Assembly (NCBI GenBank): GCA_965226775.1
Contig: CBDDEI010000002.1
Location: 62,001-126,000 of the forward strand
Direction: 5' to 3'
Source of the DNA: CBDDEI01 sp965226775
Lineage (GTDB): Bacteria > Chloroflexota > Dehalococcoidia > SHYD01
DNA length: 64,000 bases
Shown one piece after another: positions 7,478 through 16,429 of this stretch. The translations under genes and the position numbers were made by a program. Position 1 is the stretch's first letter; each line of letters opens with the position of its first letter. The notes under the pieces are model-generated. The model was not told the origin of the DNA. It made no database searches and worked only from the letters and a program-made list of their open reading frames with translations.

Positions 7478-9018
7478 AGTGTTAGCCCACCAAGTACGCC
7501 TGCGTAACGTTCAGAGAGGAGCCTGAGTTGTCGGTGATCAAGCAAGGGAACGTTTATCATTAAGGCATCTCCCACGCGCCTAACGGCTAAGTCTGCCAGT
7601 ACGCCAGGGCCACAGCGCTTCTCCAGAGTGTCCGCTATGTCCAGCAGCGCGCCCAGACGGGTTACGGTTTCTTCATCTTCAGTAGTTAACAGCGGCCTAT
7701 ATGCTCTGATGTCGAATTTTCCATTATCCGCCCGACGGATGCTTGCAGAGAGCAAGGCGATGTCCTCATGAGAGAAACCGGCAAGGTCGGTCTCAGTGAT
7801 TATGTCAGCAGCGTGATCGTGGCGGTTATAATAGTCTATGGCTCTGCCGATGTCCAGCACAGTAGTAGCGTAGGCAAGCATTTCTAAAGCGTTGGGAGAG
7901 ATGGGGGCCGGCAAGGCCTCGGCAAGTGCGATGGCTATCTTGGTGCAACGCTCCGCGGTCATGCGGTTCCACCTGGTGAAGCGCCGCGTCAGCGCATCAA
8001 TGGACGCATTCCGTGCCTCACGCGCCGACACGTGCACCAACTTTGCCCGCTCAAGCGCTAGGCCCTCACGTAACCCCTGGCCGGAGACTTTGATCTCGCT
8101 GGCATGGAGGACGTTAAGCAGGGTCAGTATGGTCAGCCCTCCTCCAACAATGGAATCCGTCCTGTCCGGATTGAGCCCGCCCATTTGGGCGCGCTCCTCC
8201 ATCTCCTGCCCGGCCAACGTGTGCACGATGCGTAGCAGGCGCTGGCGGGTAACTGTGTAGCCATGCAATCGGGAGAGCGGATACTTGTGCCCTCTTCGGT
8301 CTATCTTGGCTAGGTTGCGTATTGTGCCGCCGGTGCCAACGAAAGATTCCCCTGCCCGTAAGCGGGGGACTCCCGCCTCTGTGAGCGTATCCTTGACGTA
8401 GCTTGTCAACTCCTCAATTTCAGCCCTTTCAGGAGGATCGCTGGTTAAATAGTGCGTGCTCAACCGAAGGGCGCCAAGGGGAAAGGACCAGCTATCAACC
8501 AGTTGACTCTTTCGGAAGCGGACTATCTGCATGCTGCCACCGCCGATGTCCACCAACATGCCGTTGTCTACTCCCAGACCGTGGATCGCGCCGTAGAAAG
8601 CGTACTCCGCCTCCTGTTTGCCGGAGATAATCTCAATCTCAAATCCAAGGTCACGTTGCAGTCGAGCGATGAACTCTTCACCATTCCTTGCTTCTCGGAC
8701 GGCCGCGGTGCCTACAGCGATGATTCTGCCCGCTCCGGCATACTGCGCCACTGCACGGAAGTCTTGCAGGACAGAGAGGGTATAGTCTATGGCTTCTTGC
8801 GGAAAGACGCCCAACATATCGACAGATTCTACGAGACGGAGGGGGGCATGAACATCTTCCAAGAGCTCAAAATGGCCCCGCTCTGTGCGCTCTAACACCA
8901 CCAACCGGCCGCTGTTGGAGCCTATGTCTATAACGGCAGTGATCTCCGGGCCGGCGTTGCTGGAGGGGTAGAGTTCTTGGACTAACTTGGTAGAAAAAGC
9001 GCTGCCTTTAGTACTCAT
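7465..9018 (-). CDS. Ppx/GppA phosphatase (exopolyphosphatase family)
   Basis: An ASKHA-fold enzyme releasing phosphate from polyphosphate and/or pppGpp. It has the first phosphate loop VIDIGSNSGRLVV near residue 31 and the second, VDIGGGSMQIVRF, near residue 147, then FVGTGGTIRNLAK. A helical HD-like C-terminal region (roughly residues 320-500) gives a total of 517 residues, matching the long Ppx form. It heads the reverse-strand run with two kinase-like genes and SixA. Ppx versus GppA activity cannot be told from sequence. Confidence 0.9.
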   Translation of the reverse strand: MSTKGSAFSTKLVQELYPSSNAGPEITAVIDIGSNSGRLVVLERTERGHFELLEDVHAPLRLVESVDMLGVFPQEAIDYTLSVLQDFRAVAQYAGAGRIIAVGTAAVREARNGEEFIARLQRDLGFEIEIISGKQEAEYAFYGAIHGLGVDNGMLVDIGGGSMQIVRFRKSQLVDSWSFPLGALRLSTHYLTSDPPERAEIEELTSYVKDTLTEAGVPRLRAGESFVGTGGTIRNLAKIDRRGHKYPLSRLHGYTVTRQRLLRIVHTLAGQEMEERAQMGGLNPDRTDSIVGGGLTILTLLNVLHASEIKVSGQGLREGLALERAKLVHVSAREARNASIDALTRRFTRWNRMTAERCTKIAIALAEALPAPISPNALEMLAYATTVLDIGRAIDYYNRHDHAADIITETDLAGFSHEDIALLSASIRRADNGKFDIRAYRPLLTTEDEETVTRLGALLDIADTLEKRCGPGVLADLAVRRVGDALMINVPLLDHRQLRLLSERYAGVLGGLTLCAC

Positions 9019-9295
9019 GCCGCATCTGCTTTCGGATCTCCCAAATGGTGGGCGCGCAATAAAATGTCAACTCGGCTGTCCTCCGTAGGATAAGTAAAGA
9101 TAAGAACGCGGCGTGTAAGTAATATGTTGCTGCTAATAAAACTATTAACTTAACGACTAGTATGTGTCAACGGATTACAAAGCGGTATCAGTAGTTGTAG
9201 TAAGCGGAATGGGATCATCGTAACAGGACGCTTGACCCTCACTCCCCTTTCCTGTAAAAAGAGGTTCGTCTCCCAACCTAAAGGAGTCCACCTTC

Positions 9296-9487
9296 ATGAT
9301 GCATCACCACGATAACACGTCCCCGTTCCAGCAGCCTGTTGCGCCCTTTGCGCTTACCCTGAGCGATGCGGCCTCTGCTCCGCTGCGCAAGATGGCCGGC
9401 ACGTCCTCCCGCCAGACTCTTGCGGCGCGCGCCAAGCCTACCCACGAGCTAGCGGACCAATCTTTCTCCTTCACTTGGCGCCGGTGA
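9296..9487 (+). CDS. Small hypothetical protein coupled to PhzF
   Basis: A 63-residue reading frame from ATG 9296, preceded by AAAGGAG nine bases upstream. Its TGA overlaps the likely PhzF start as GTGA, an arrangement typical of coupled translation. The peptide is histidine-rich at the N-terminus (MMHHHD), has no membrane helix and is unrecognised. It could be a real small protein or a leader that delivers ribosomes to phzF. The strong ribosome site is the main support. Confidence 0.45.
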   Translation: MMHHHDNTSPFQQPVAPFALTLSDAASAPLRKMAGTSSRQTLAARAKPTHELADQSFSFTWRR

Positions 9488-10266
9488 AGCTCCCCCTGTA
9501 TCAGATAGACGCCTTTGCCGATGCGCTCTTTGCCGGCAATCCGGCCGCGGTCTGCCCGCTGGAGACGTGGCTGCCAGACGCGACCATGCAGCGCATTGCG
9601 GGGGAGAACAATCTGGCAGAGACCGCCTTCTTTGTGCGGGACGGGGCGGACTACCACATCCGCTGGTTCACCCCCACTACGGAGGTAGACCTCTGCGGGC
9701 ACGCAACTGTCGCCAGCGCCTACGTCCTGCGGCACTATCTGGGTGTACCAGATGCGCGGCTGCGTTTCTATTCCAAGGGCGGTGTGCTGGAAGTAACCCA
9801 TGAAGACGGCTGGTACTTACTGAACTTTCCCACCGACAGCTTTGCGCCGGCGGAGACACCACCGGCATTCCTGCAGGGGCTGGGCGCGACGCCTACAGAA
9901 GCGTACAAGGGCCGCACCGACTACATGCTGGTCTACGAGCGTGAGGAGCAGATAGAAACGATGCGGCCGGACTTCGGGCTCATCGCGACGGTGCCTTCGC
10001 GTGGCGTGATAGTCACCGCGCCCTCTCGTGCGTTCGACTTCGTCTCGCGGTTCTTTGGCCCGCAGTCCGGCATCAACGAGGACTATGTCACCGGCTCCGC
10101 GCACACCACGCTGATCCCCTACTGGGCGCAGCGCCTCGGCAAGACCGAGCTCCTCGCCAAGCAGATCTCTTCCAGAGGCGGCGTGGTGAAGTGCCGCCTG
10201 CTGGGAGACCGGGTAGAAATTGGCGGGCAGGCGATTCCCTACCTAAAGGGAGAGATAGAGGTCTAA
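9484..10266 (+). CDS. PhzF-family isomerase/epimerase
   Basis: A 260-residue member of the PhzF family (diaminopimelate-epimerase-like fold). It opens KLPLYQIDAFADALFAGNPAA, has the catalytic glutamate in NNLAETAFF near residue 45, and carries WFTPTTEVDLCGHAT and the C-terminal GSAHTTLIPYW. Family members isomerise small acids; only a few belong to phenazine synthesis, and no phenazine genes are nearby. The frame can be read from TTG 9475, but GTG 9484 gives the family-standard N-terminus and a 4-base overlap with the upstream small gene. Confidence 0.85.
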   Translation: MKLPLYQIDAFADALFAGNPAAVCPLETWLPDATMQRIAGENNLAETAFFVRDGADYHIRWFTPTTEVDLCGHATVASAYVLRHYLGVPDARLRFYSKGGVLEVTHEDGWYLLNFPTDSFAPAETPPAFLQGLGATPTEAYKGRTDYMLVYEREEQIETMRPDFGLIATVPSRGVIVTAPSRAFDFVSRFFGPQSGINEDYVTGSAHTTLIPYWAQRLGKTELLAKQISSRGGVVKCRLLGDRVEIGGQAIPYLKGEIEV

Positions 10267-10271
10267 CACAA

Positions 10272-10296
10272 AGCGGGTGGCTTGTAGCCACCCGCT
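10272..10296. terminator. Hairpin between convergent genes
   Basis: A perfect 11-bp stem (AGCGGGTGGCT and its complement) with a 3-base loop, lying between the convergent PhzF gene and the gene ending at 10323. It has no clear U-run on either strand. Confidence 0.5.
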
Positions 10297-10322
10297 GTTC
10301 ATATCCTGAGTATCTTGGGGTG

Positions 10323-11291
10323 TTAAGAATCCAGCAGACTGGAGTGATACACGTCCTCAATCTTCAGCGGAGCCTTGAGGAGTCCCTGCTCCACCAGACC
10401 ATTGATAGCCCGCTCCATGGTTGGCCGCATCGCTCGGAGGCCCAGTGGATACGGGTCCGGGCCAAAGGTCTCAGTGCCAAGCCCCGTAGCTTCGTCAATG
10501 CGCGCTTTGTCGCCCTCCTGCGCGTAGGCCATCTCCTTGGAGCGCACTAGCGCGTCGTAGAGCGACTGGGCGACCCAAGGGTGCTCCTGTAGCAGCCGGT
10601 TTTGGACAATAAAGTGGTGGTTGGGCTGGTGGACTCTGGTCTTGCGAAAGTACTCCGCAATCACTTGCTTCCCGGCGTCCGGCAGCAGGCGGCGCACCTC
10701 CGGGTTGTTCTGCGCTTTGTCCCGGGGCAGCGGCGACGCATCAAGCTCGCCCTTCATCAGCATCTCGTACTCGTCCCAATCTTCCCTCGGCCAGTGCACT
10801 TCCACGCCGATAGGCTGCTCCACGTCCAGGTAAAGCTCCAGCGCGTGGCTTTCGCCGCGCTTGCGGAAGCTGTACCAGGTGATGTCGCTGGCCTTGATGT
10901 CATACAGGTCTCTGAACACGTTGCGCATCCAGACGGCTTGGGTCATCTCAAAGTCTGGCACGCCTAGCCGTTTGCCTTTGAGCTCTTCAATGCTCTTGAT
11001 GGGCGAGTCCGCGCGGACGTAGAGGCCGGCCCAGGCGTGGCCGCGGCTAAGGTAGGCAGGAATGGCGCTCCAATCCCATTTGCCGTTGCCGAACTGCTCT
11101 CGCCGTTCGAGGGCTATAAGGGTCTCAGAGATAGACATCTCCGAGATGTCGAGAATATCGTCGTGGAGGTTGCTGTAGTAAACGTTGTTAATCTGGCGTA
11201 TCTCCAACTCCAGACCCTCAGCCTGCACCGCTCCCTCAAACAAAGGGACGGCGCGCGGGCTTACTCCAGCGAATGCCATAGTTAATTTCAT
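10323..11291 (-). CDS. 4,5-dihydroxyphthalate decarboxylase-like / binding-fold protein
   Basis: A 322-residue type II periplasmic-binding-fold protein opening with KLTMAFAGVSPRAVPLFEG and no signal peptide. The middle holds DISEMSISE, AGLYVRADSPIKSIEELKGKRLG and GVPDFEMTQAVWMR, as in the NMT1/THI5-like family that includes the dihydroxyphthalate decarboxylase of phthalate breakdown. The lack of export signal and of ABC genes favours a cytoplasmic enzyme over a transporter subunit. Substrate is uncertain, but an aromatic acid would fit the ring-oxidising genes elsewhere in the window. Confidence 0.7.
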   Translation of the reverse strand: MKLTMAFAGVSPRAVPLFEGAVQAEGLELEIRQINNVYYSNLHDDILDISEMSISETLIALERREQFGNGKWDWSAIPAYLSRGHAWAGLYVRADSPIKSIEELKGKRLGVPDFEMTQAVWMRNVFRDLYDIKASDITWYSFRKRGESHALELYLDVEQPIGVEVHWPREDWDEYEMLMKGELDASPLPRDKAQNNPEVRRLLPDAGKQVIAEYFRKTRVHQPNHHFIVQNRLLQEHPWVAQSLYDALVRSKEMAYAQEGDKARIDEATGLGTETFGPDPYPLGLRAMRPTMERAINGLVEQGLLKAPLKIEDVYHSSLLDS

Positions 11292-11491
11292 GCGAACGGC
11301 TCTTTCTAGCTTGTTTAGATTTTGTCGGGAGCTACGATGTTCAGCGGCGGCGGTGGAAGATGCCAGCAGTCATGCACCGCGCGAGCAATGCCGGCACGAA
11401 GAGCGCGCCATTTAACATGCAGGCGTAGTGCGTTCGGCACAGGTGCACCGCGCCGGAGGTCACCCCCCGTTACGTGTGTGCAGCTTGAACG

Positions 11492-13576
11492 CTAGGCGTT
11501 CTTCTCCGCGGCCTCTCGATCTTTCTTGGTCTGCTCAATTACTTTGGCGGTAAGGTGGCCCGGCACCTCTTCATAATGGCTGAATTCCATGGTGAAGCTG
11601 CCGCGGCCTTGGGAGATGGAGCGCAGGTCGGTGGCAAAACGCTGAAGTTCCGATAGTGGGGCCAGCGCTTCTATAACCGTCGTTCCATCTAATGGCGTCA
11701 TGCCGGATACCTTGGCTCGCTTGGTGTTGAGATCGGAGATGGCGTCGCCCATGATGGCATCCGGCACCCGCACCTGCAAGCTCATCACCGGCTCCAAGAG
11801 GGTCGGGTGCGCTTTCTCAATGCCTAACTTCAGCGCCTGGGACCCAGCAATCTGGAAAGCCATGTCAGAAGAGTCCACAGGGTGATAGCTGCCGTCGTAG
11901 AGCGTGACCCTGATGTCCACCATGGGGAATTGGGCTAGCACGCCCTCGTGCACCGTGGACTGCACGCCCTTCTCCACCGCGGGGATGTAGTTCTTGGGCA
12001 CGGAACCGCCCACCACACGGTCGGTGAACTCTACGCCGCTGCCCCGTGGCAATGGCTGCAGCTCAATGAGCACGTGACCGTATTGGCCGTGGCCGCCGGT
12101 CTGCTTCTTATGCTTGTATTCCGCCTTAGCGGACAAGGTGATGGTCTCTTTATAGGAAACACGGGGTAAACCTGCAGCTACATCTGCGCCAAACTTGCGC
12201 TTCATCTTCTCAATGGCAACGTCTACGTGAGACTCGCCAATACCGGCCATGATAGTCTCCGCAGTATCCGGGTCTTTGAACACCTGGAGCGTTAGGTCTT
12301 CCTCCACCAGGCGGCTCAAGCTGTTGCTCAACTTGTCCAGGTCCGCCTTAGTCTTGGCATGCACCGCCACCCGGAATAGGGGCATTGGGAAGGAGGTGGG
12401 CGGCAGCATGATGGGCTGCTCCTTGATGCAGAGGGTATCGTTAGTGGCGGTGTCTGTCAGCTTTGCCACCGCGCCCAGGTCGCCGGCGGTTACTTCCTGC
12501 ACCGGCTCCTGGTTCTTGCCCCGCACCATCAGAAGCTGACCAACTCGCTCCAACTTGCCTTTATTGGCGTTCCACACCTGGGAATCGCTCTTTAGGGTGC
12601 CGTTGAACACTCTATAGAAGGAGAGCTTGCCCACGTAGGGATCGGCAGTGGACTTGAAGATGAAGGCGGCCAGTGCGCCATTGGGGTCGGAGGCGAGCTC
12701 TAGCTCTTTCCCGTCTTCTCCGGCGCTGGCCTTTACTGCCGGACGCCCCTCCGGGCCGGGGAGTAACGCGATGACGCTATCCATGAAAGCTCGGACGCCC
12801 ACGTTCTGGGTAGCGGAGCCCACTACCACGGGGATGATGCTGCCCTGGGCCACGGCCTCTCGGAGCGCTGCGTGAAGCTCCTCGTCTGAGAGAGCCTCCC
12901 CTTCCAGGTACTTGGACAGCAGGTCGTCGTTGGTCTCTGCAATAGCCTCAATAAGCTTCTCACGATAGTCCGCCACCTCATCGCTCAGGTCGGCGGGAAT
13001 GGCTTCCTCTGTGCCCTCTTGGCCCAGATAGGCCTTCTGATTGATAAGGTCTATCACGCCCTGGAAATTTGCTTGAGAGCCAACGGGTATCTGTACAGCC
13101 ACGCAGTGGGAGCTTAGTTGCGCCTGGGCTTGCTCCAGCACCCGCTGAAAATCCGCGTTGTCCCGGTCAATCCGGTTAAACATGATCATTTTAGGGAGGC
13201 CAGCTTCCTCCGCATAACTCCACACCATCTCCGTGCCTACTTCAACGCCGGAGGCGGCACAGATAAGGATGACCGCAGTGTCTGCTACCGCTACGGCAGA
13301 CTTCATCTCTCCAATAAAGTCTGCGTAGCCTGGCGCGTCCAACACGTTGATCTTGGAGTTCTGCCAAGCCACGGGGAGCAGCGAGGTGTTAATGCTAATC
13401 GTGCGCTTCTGCTCATCCGGGTCCCAGTCAGAGGTAGAGGTGCCGTCGTCCACCTTACCAAGGCGGTTGATGGCGCCCGAATCGAAGAGCATAGCCTCTG
13501 CAAGCGAAGTCTTACCAGCACCGCCGTGGGATAGCAGCACGATGTTGCGAATCTGGTCGGTACGATACTTTTGCAT
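11492..13576 (-). CDS. Elongation factor G paralogue (EF-G2-like)
   Basis: A five-domain translational GTPase of 694 residues. G1 is SHGGAGKTS, G3 DAPGYADF and G4 NRID, where canonical EF-G has NKxD. The N-terminus and switch I (DDGTSTSDWDPDEQKR) follow the EF-G-like paralogue group rather than main FusA. No str operon genes (rpsL, rpsG, tuf) adjoin it, which also argues for a second, specialised EF-G. The frame can start at GTG 13585, but ATG 13576 has AGAGGG at good spacing. Confidence 0.85.
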   Translation of the reverse strand: MQKYRTDQIRNIVLLSHGGAGKTSLAEAMLFDSGAINRLGKVDDGTSTSDWDPDEQKRTISINTSLLPVAWQNSKINVLDAPGYADFIGEMKSAVAVADTAVILICAASGVEVGTEMVWSYAEEAGLPKMIMFNRIDRDNADFQRVLEQAQAQLSSHCVAVQIPVGSQANFQGVIDLINQKAYLGQEGTEEAIPADLSDEVADYREKLIEAIAETNDDLLSKYLEGEALSDEELHAALREAVAQGSIIPVVVGSATQNVGVRAFMDSVIALLPGPEGRPAVKASAGEDGKELELASDPNGALAAFIFKSTADPYVGKLSFYRVFNGTLKSDSQVWNANKGKLERVGQLLMVRGKNQEPVQEVTAGDLGAVAKLTDTATNDTLCIKEQPIMLPPTSFPMPLFRVAVHAKTKADLDKLSNSLSRLVEEDLTLQVFKDPDTAETIMAGIGESHVDVAIEKMKRKFGADVAAGLPRVSYKETITLSAKAEYKHKKQTGGHGQYGHVLIELQPLPRGSGVEFTDRVVGGSVPKNYIPAVEKGVQSTVHEGVLAQFPMVDIRVTLYDGSYHPVDSSDMAFQIAGSQALKLGIEKAHPTLLEPVMSLQVRVPDAIMGDAISDLNTKRAKVSGMTPLDGTTVIEALAPLSELQRFATDLRSISQGRGSFTMEFSHYEEVPGHLTAKVIEQTKKDREAAEKNA

Positions 13577-13663
13577 AGCAACCACCCTCTGGAAAATGTG
13601 GGCAAATTGTAGTCCATCAGGAGAGGCCTGGCAAATCGCCTCACTCCGCCGTCCTGTTGGGGG

Positions 13664-14929
13664 CTACGAGGGGTGGTCTCGGTAAGATGGCAGGGGCATA
13701 GGTTCCCCGGCAGCTCTGGTTAGGAGGATACCGCTGCCGGCCAAGAATGAGAGGATGAAGCTGAGCAAGATGAGGCCATCTACGGCCCAGGCCTCGGCAA
13801 AGAACCCGCCAATCCAGCCGCCGCTGAGTTGACCGATACCAAGGAGCACGGAGTAGAAGCCCATCATGCTGCCGCGCTCGCTCGGAAACTGCTCGGAAAT
13901 TTCGGCCAGGTGGGCAAGGGCAGCCGGAGTGAACCCGCTGGAGACCAAGATGGTAACCACAATGCCAAGAAAAGAGAACGCCAGCAGCAACGAGTCATCA
14001 CCGCCGCGCGGCGAGTGATTGAGCAGGTAGATGAAGACGCAAAAGGCACAGAGTCCCACGGAGGCTATGCCCATTATGGTTGTGGACCGCAGCCAGCCGA
14101 ATAGAGGCATCCACCCTGCCGTCCCTACCACTACTGTAGCGCCCATGCCGGCGATCACCAGTCCCACTACTGTGCCGCTGTAGCCTCCCACTAGGAATTG
14201 GTCCGGGTTCACCGCCTGAGCCATCTGAAAACTGAGATGGGTGAACCAGATGCCAAGGACGGCATTTACCGCCAGCCACGGGGGTGTGAACCCCAGGATG
14301 GCTCTATGGCGGAGCAGGGACTGGTAGGTTTGCCAACCTCGGTATTGTCTGCCTTCTAGGCCTTCTCCCTGCACCAGCATGAATACACAGCTGGCAACTA
14401 AGAAGATCACCATAATTACTACAAAGGCTCCCACCTGCAGCCGGTCCCAGAGAAAACCACCTAAAGCGAATCCTAGGGCGATGCCGGCAATGGTCGCGAC
14501 CTCAAAGACGGCCATTACTCTGCCCCGCAGTGCAGGGCGCTCAGATGTCATTGCAGCCAAGTAGCTGAGGACGGCAGGGATGGAGCTGGCGGAGGAGAGC
14601 CCAGTGAGCACTTTGGAAGCGACAAAGATGGGCAGCGCAGGGATAAGGGTAATAGGCAGCATGGCCCCGGCGCCCAGGAAGCCACCCAGCAAAAGGAAGG
14701 GCTTACGTCCCCGAACATCCGCCATTGCCCCAAAGACAGGCGCTCCCAGAAACTCAGCGCCGTAGAAGGCGAGGGCAAGCACGCCCAAAAAGGTAGCGGG
14801 AACTTCTGAGCCGGAGCGGTTGTGAAAACCCAGAAACAGGGCGATTGTTCCCAACGCAGCCGCAGCGGCAGCCCTGAGCAGAAGGTTGCCCAGAATGCAC
14901 GCGGCTATGGACAGAGCGAACTTGGACAA
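13664..14929 (-). CDS. MFS transporter
   Basis: A 421-residue membrane protein with about twelve hydrophobic segments. The cytoplasmic loop between helices 2 and 3 reads GAMADVRGRKPF, the major facilitator motif (GxxxDRxGRR-like). The middle break between the two six-helix halves is near residue 200. It is a secondary carrier or drug-type exporter of unknown substrate. It lies 87 bases upstream of the EF-G paralogue on the same strand. Confidence 0.85.
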   Translation of the reverse strand: MSKFALSIAACILGNLLLRAAAAAALGTIALFLGFHNRSGSEVPATFLGVLALAFYGAEFLGAPVFGAMADVRGRKPFLLLGGFLGAGAMLPITLIPALPIFVASKVLTGLSSASSIPAVLSYLAAMTSERPALRGRVMAVFEVATIAGIALGFALGGFLWDRLQVGAFVVIMVIFLVASCVFMLVQGEGLEGRQYRGWQTYQSLLRHRAILGFTPPWLAVNAVLGIWFTHLSFQMAQAVNPDQFLVGGYSGTVVGLVIAGMGATVVVGTAGWMPLFGWLRSTTIMGIASVGLCAFCVFIYLLNHSPRGGDDSLLLAFSFLGIVVTILVSSGFTPAALAHLAEISEQFPSERGSMMGFYSVLLGIGQLSGGWIGGFFAEAWAVDGLILLSFILSFLAGSGILLTRAAGEPMPLPSYRDHPS

Positions 14930-15079
14930 GGTGATATTGCTATTGCCCTAGTGTGGTCATGTTAGCACGCTATCGTGCTCCTAAGTACGATTGTAACGCC
15001 TAATCCTCCACCTAGAATAATATTGACATTGAGGATTGGAAATTGCGAAATTTGGGGTAAGTTACGAAGGAAATTATCC

Positions 15080-15108
15080 TTGACAGCCCTAATTCCCTAT
15101 GTTACCTT
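15080..15108 (+). promoter_or_regulatory. Candidate promoter for the tRNA-Lys/tRNA-Leu pair
   Basis: A consensus TTGACA, a 17-base spacer and TACCTT. The predicted start lies about 30 bases before the mature tRNA-Lys end. The minus-35 is perfect; the minus-10 is weak. Confidence 0.5.
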
Positions 15109-15147
15109 GAGCACCACTAGTCAGCAGGGCCTAGCTACTAAGTACTT

Positions 15148-15219
15148 GGGCCGCTAGCTCAAAGGTAGAGCAACTGACTCTTAATCAGTGGGTTGCAGGT
15201 TCGAGTCCTGCGCGGCTCA
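15148..15219 (+). tRNA. tRNA-Lys (CTT)
   Basis: A full 72-base cloverleaf. Acceptor GGGCCGC pairs with GCGGCTC with one G-U, the D stem is GCTC/GAGC, and the anticodon arm is ACTGA, loop CTCTTAA, TCAGT, giving anticodon CTT. The T arm is GCAGG/CCTGC around TTCGAGT. CCA is not encoded (CCG follows). Confidence 0.95.
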
Positions 15220-15261
15220 CCGACCTTTTCTCCTGTACAGAGACTGTAGGACAGAGGATAT

Positions 15262-15346
15262 GGGGGAGTGTCGGAATTGGTAGACGAGCATGACTTAGGA
15301 TCATGTGCCGAAAGGCGTGGGGGTTCGAGTCCCCCCTTCCCCACCA
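15262..15346 (+). tRNA. tRNA-Leu (TAG)
   Basis: A class II tRNA with a long variable arm. Acceptor GGGGGAG pairs with CTTCCCC, the anticodon loop CTTAGGA gives TAG, the variable stem is TGCCGAAAGGCG, and the T loop is TTCGAGT. CCA is encoded at 15344-15346. It lies 42 bases after tRNA-Lys and is probably cotranscribed. Confidence 0.95.
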
Positions 15347-15439
15347 GTTGGGAAGGGGGCGCAGTACAAAAATCTGGTGCTCACAGGGGCAAGGCGCTAC
15401 TAAGGCTCCGAGAGAGTACTAAACCAAGGATAAGCAAAC

Positions 15440-16426
15440 ATGGGAACATTGCTTGAAGTACGCGACCTCAAGACCTATTTCTTTACGCAAGAGGGAATGG
15501 TTAAGGCCGTAGACGGTGTCTCCTTTGACCTGCAAGAGGGCGAGACCTTAGGGCTAGTGGGAGAGAGCGGTTGCGGCAAGAGCGTCAGCGCCATGAGCCT
15601 GATGCGCCTTATACCCGACCCTCCCGGTAAGATTGTGAGCGGTGAGGTTATCTTTGAGGGCAAGGACCTTGTGACCATGTCCGACGAAGAGATCCGCGCT
15701 ATCCGCGGCAACCGCATTGCCATGATCTTCCAGGAGCCGATGACGTCACTTAACCCGGTGCTCACTATTGGCCGACAGCTTACAGAGGCCCTTGAGCTTC
15801 ACCTCCACATGGATAAACGGGCCGCGCTCAACCGTGCCGCGGAACTGCTCCAGGCTGTGGGTATTCCTGATGCAGAGCGCCGCATTGACGACTACCCCCA
15901 CCAGTTCAGTGGTGGTATGCGACAGCGCGTGATGATTGCCATGGGGATGAGTTGCAACCCGAAACTGCTCTTGGCCGATGAGCCGACTACCGCACTCGAT
16001 GTGACCATTCAAGCGCAGGTGCTGGAAGTTATGCAGAAGCTAAGCCGTGATACGGGCGCGGCTACTATTATCATTACCCATAACCTGGGTGTGGTCGCCC
16101 GTTACGCACAACGGGTGAACGTGATGTACGCAGGACGCATCATAGAGCGAGCAGATGCCGCGGATCTCTATGCGCATCCGCTGCACCCCTATACACTGGG
16201 CCTGCTCGCTTCGGTGCCTCGTTTGGATGAGGCGCTGAGAGAGAAGCTCGATCCTATTGAAGGTTTGCCCCCTGACCTAATTAACCTGCCGCCGGGATGC
16301 CCGTTTATGCCCCGCTGTAAGTTTGCGAAGCCCATATGCATGGAAAAGTACCCGCCGTTGATGGAGGTCGCCAAAGACCATACCGCCGCGTGCTGGGTCG
16401 ATGTTACAACCGGCGAGTTGAGGTGA
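15440..16426 (+). CDS. Oligopeptide-type ABC transporter ATPase, OppD/DppD
   Basis: A 328-residue ABC ATPase that powers uptake of peptides, nickel or similar solutes. It has Walker A GESGCGKS near residue 39, the signature QFSGGMRQR near residue 155, Walker B LLLADEPTT and the H-loop IITHNLG. The C-terminal oligopeptide/dipeptide extension has PGCPFMPRCKFA with cysteines typical of the OppD class. ATG 15440 follows AAGGA. The OppF-like gene starts 3 bases after its stop. Permease and binding-protein genes are not adjacent. Confidence 0.92.
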   Translation: MGTLLEVRDLKTYFFTQEGMVKAVDGVSFDLQEGETLGLVGESGCGKSVSAMSLMRLIPDPPGKIVSGEVIFEGKDLVTMSDEEIRAIRGNRIAMIFQEPMTSLNPVLTIGRQLTEALELHLHMDKRAALNRAAELLQAVGIPDAERRIDDYPHQFSGGMRQRVMIAMGMSCNPKLLLADEPTTALDVTIQAQVLEVMQKLSRDTGAATIIITHNLGVVARYAQRVNVMYAGRIIERADAADLYAHPLHPYTLGLLASVPRLDEALREKLDPIEGLPPDLINLPPGCPFMPRCKFAKPICMEKYPPLMEVAKDHTAACWVDVTTGELR

Positions 16427-16429
16427 ACA

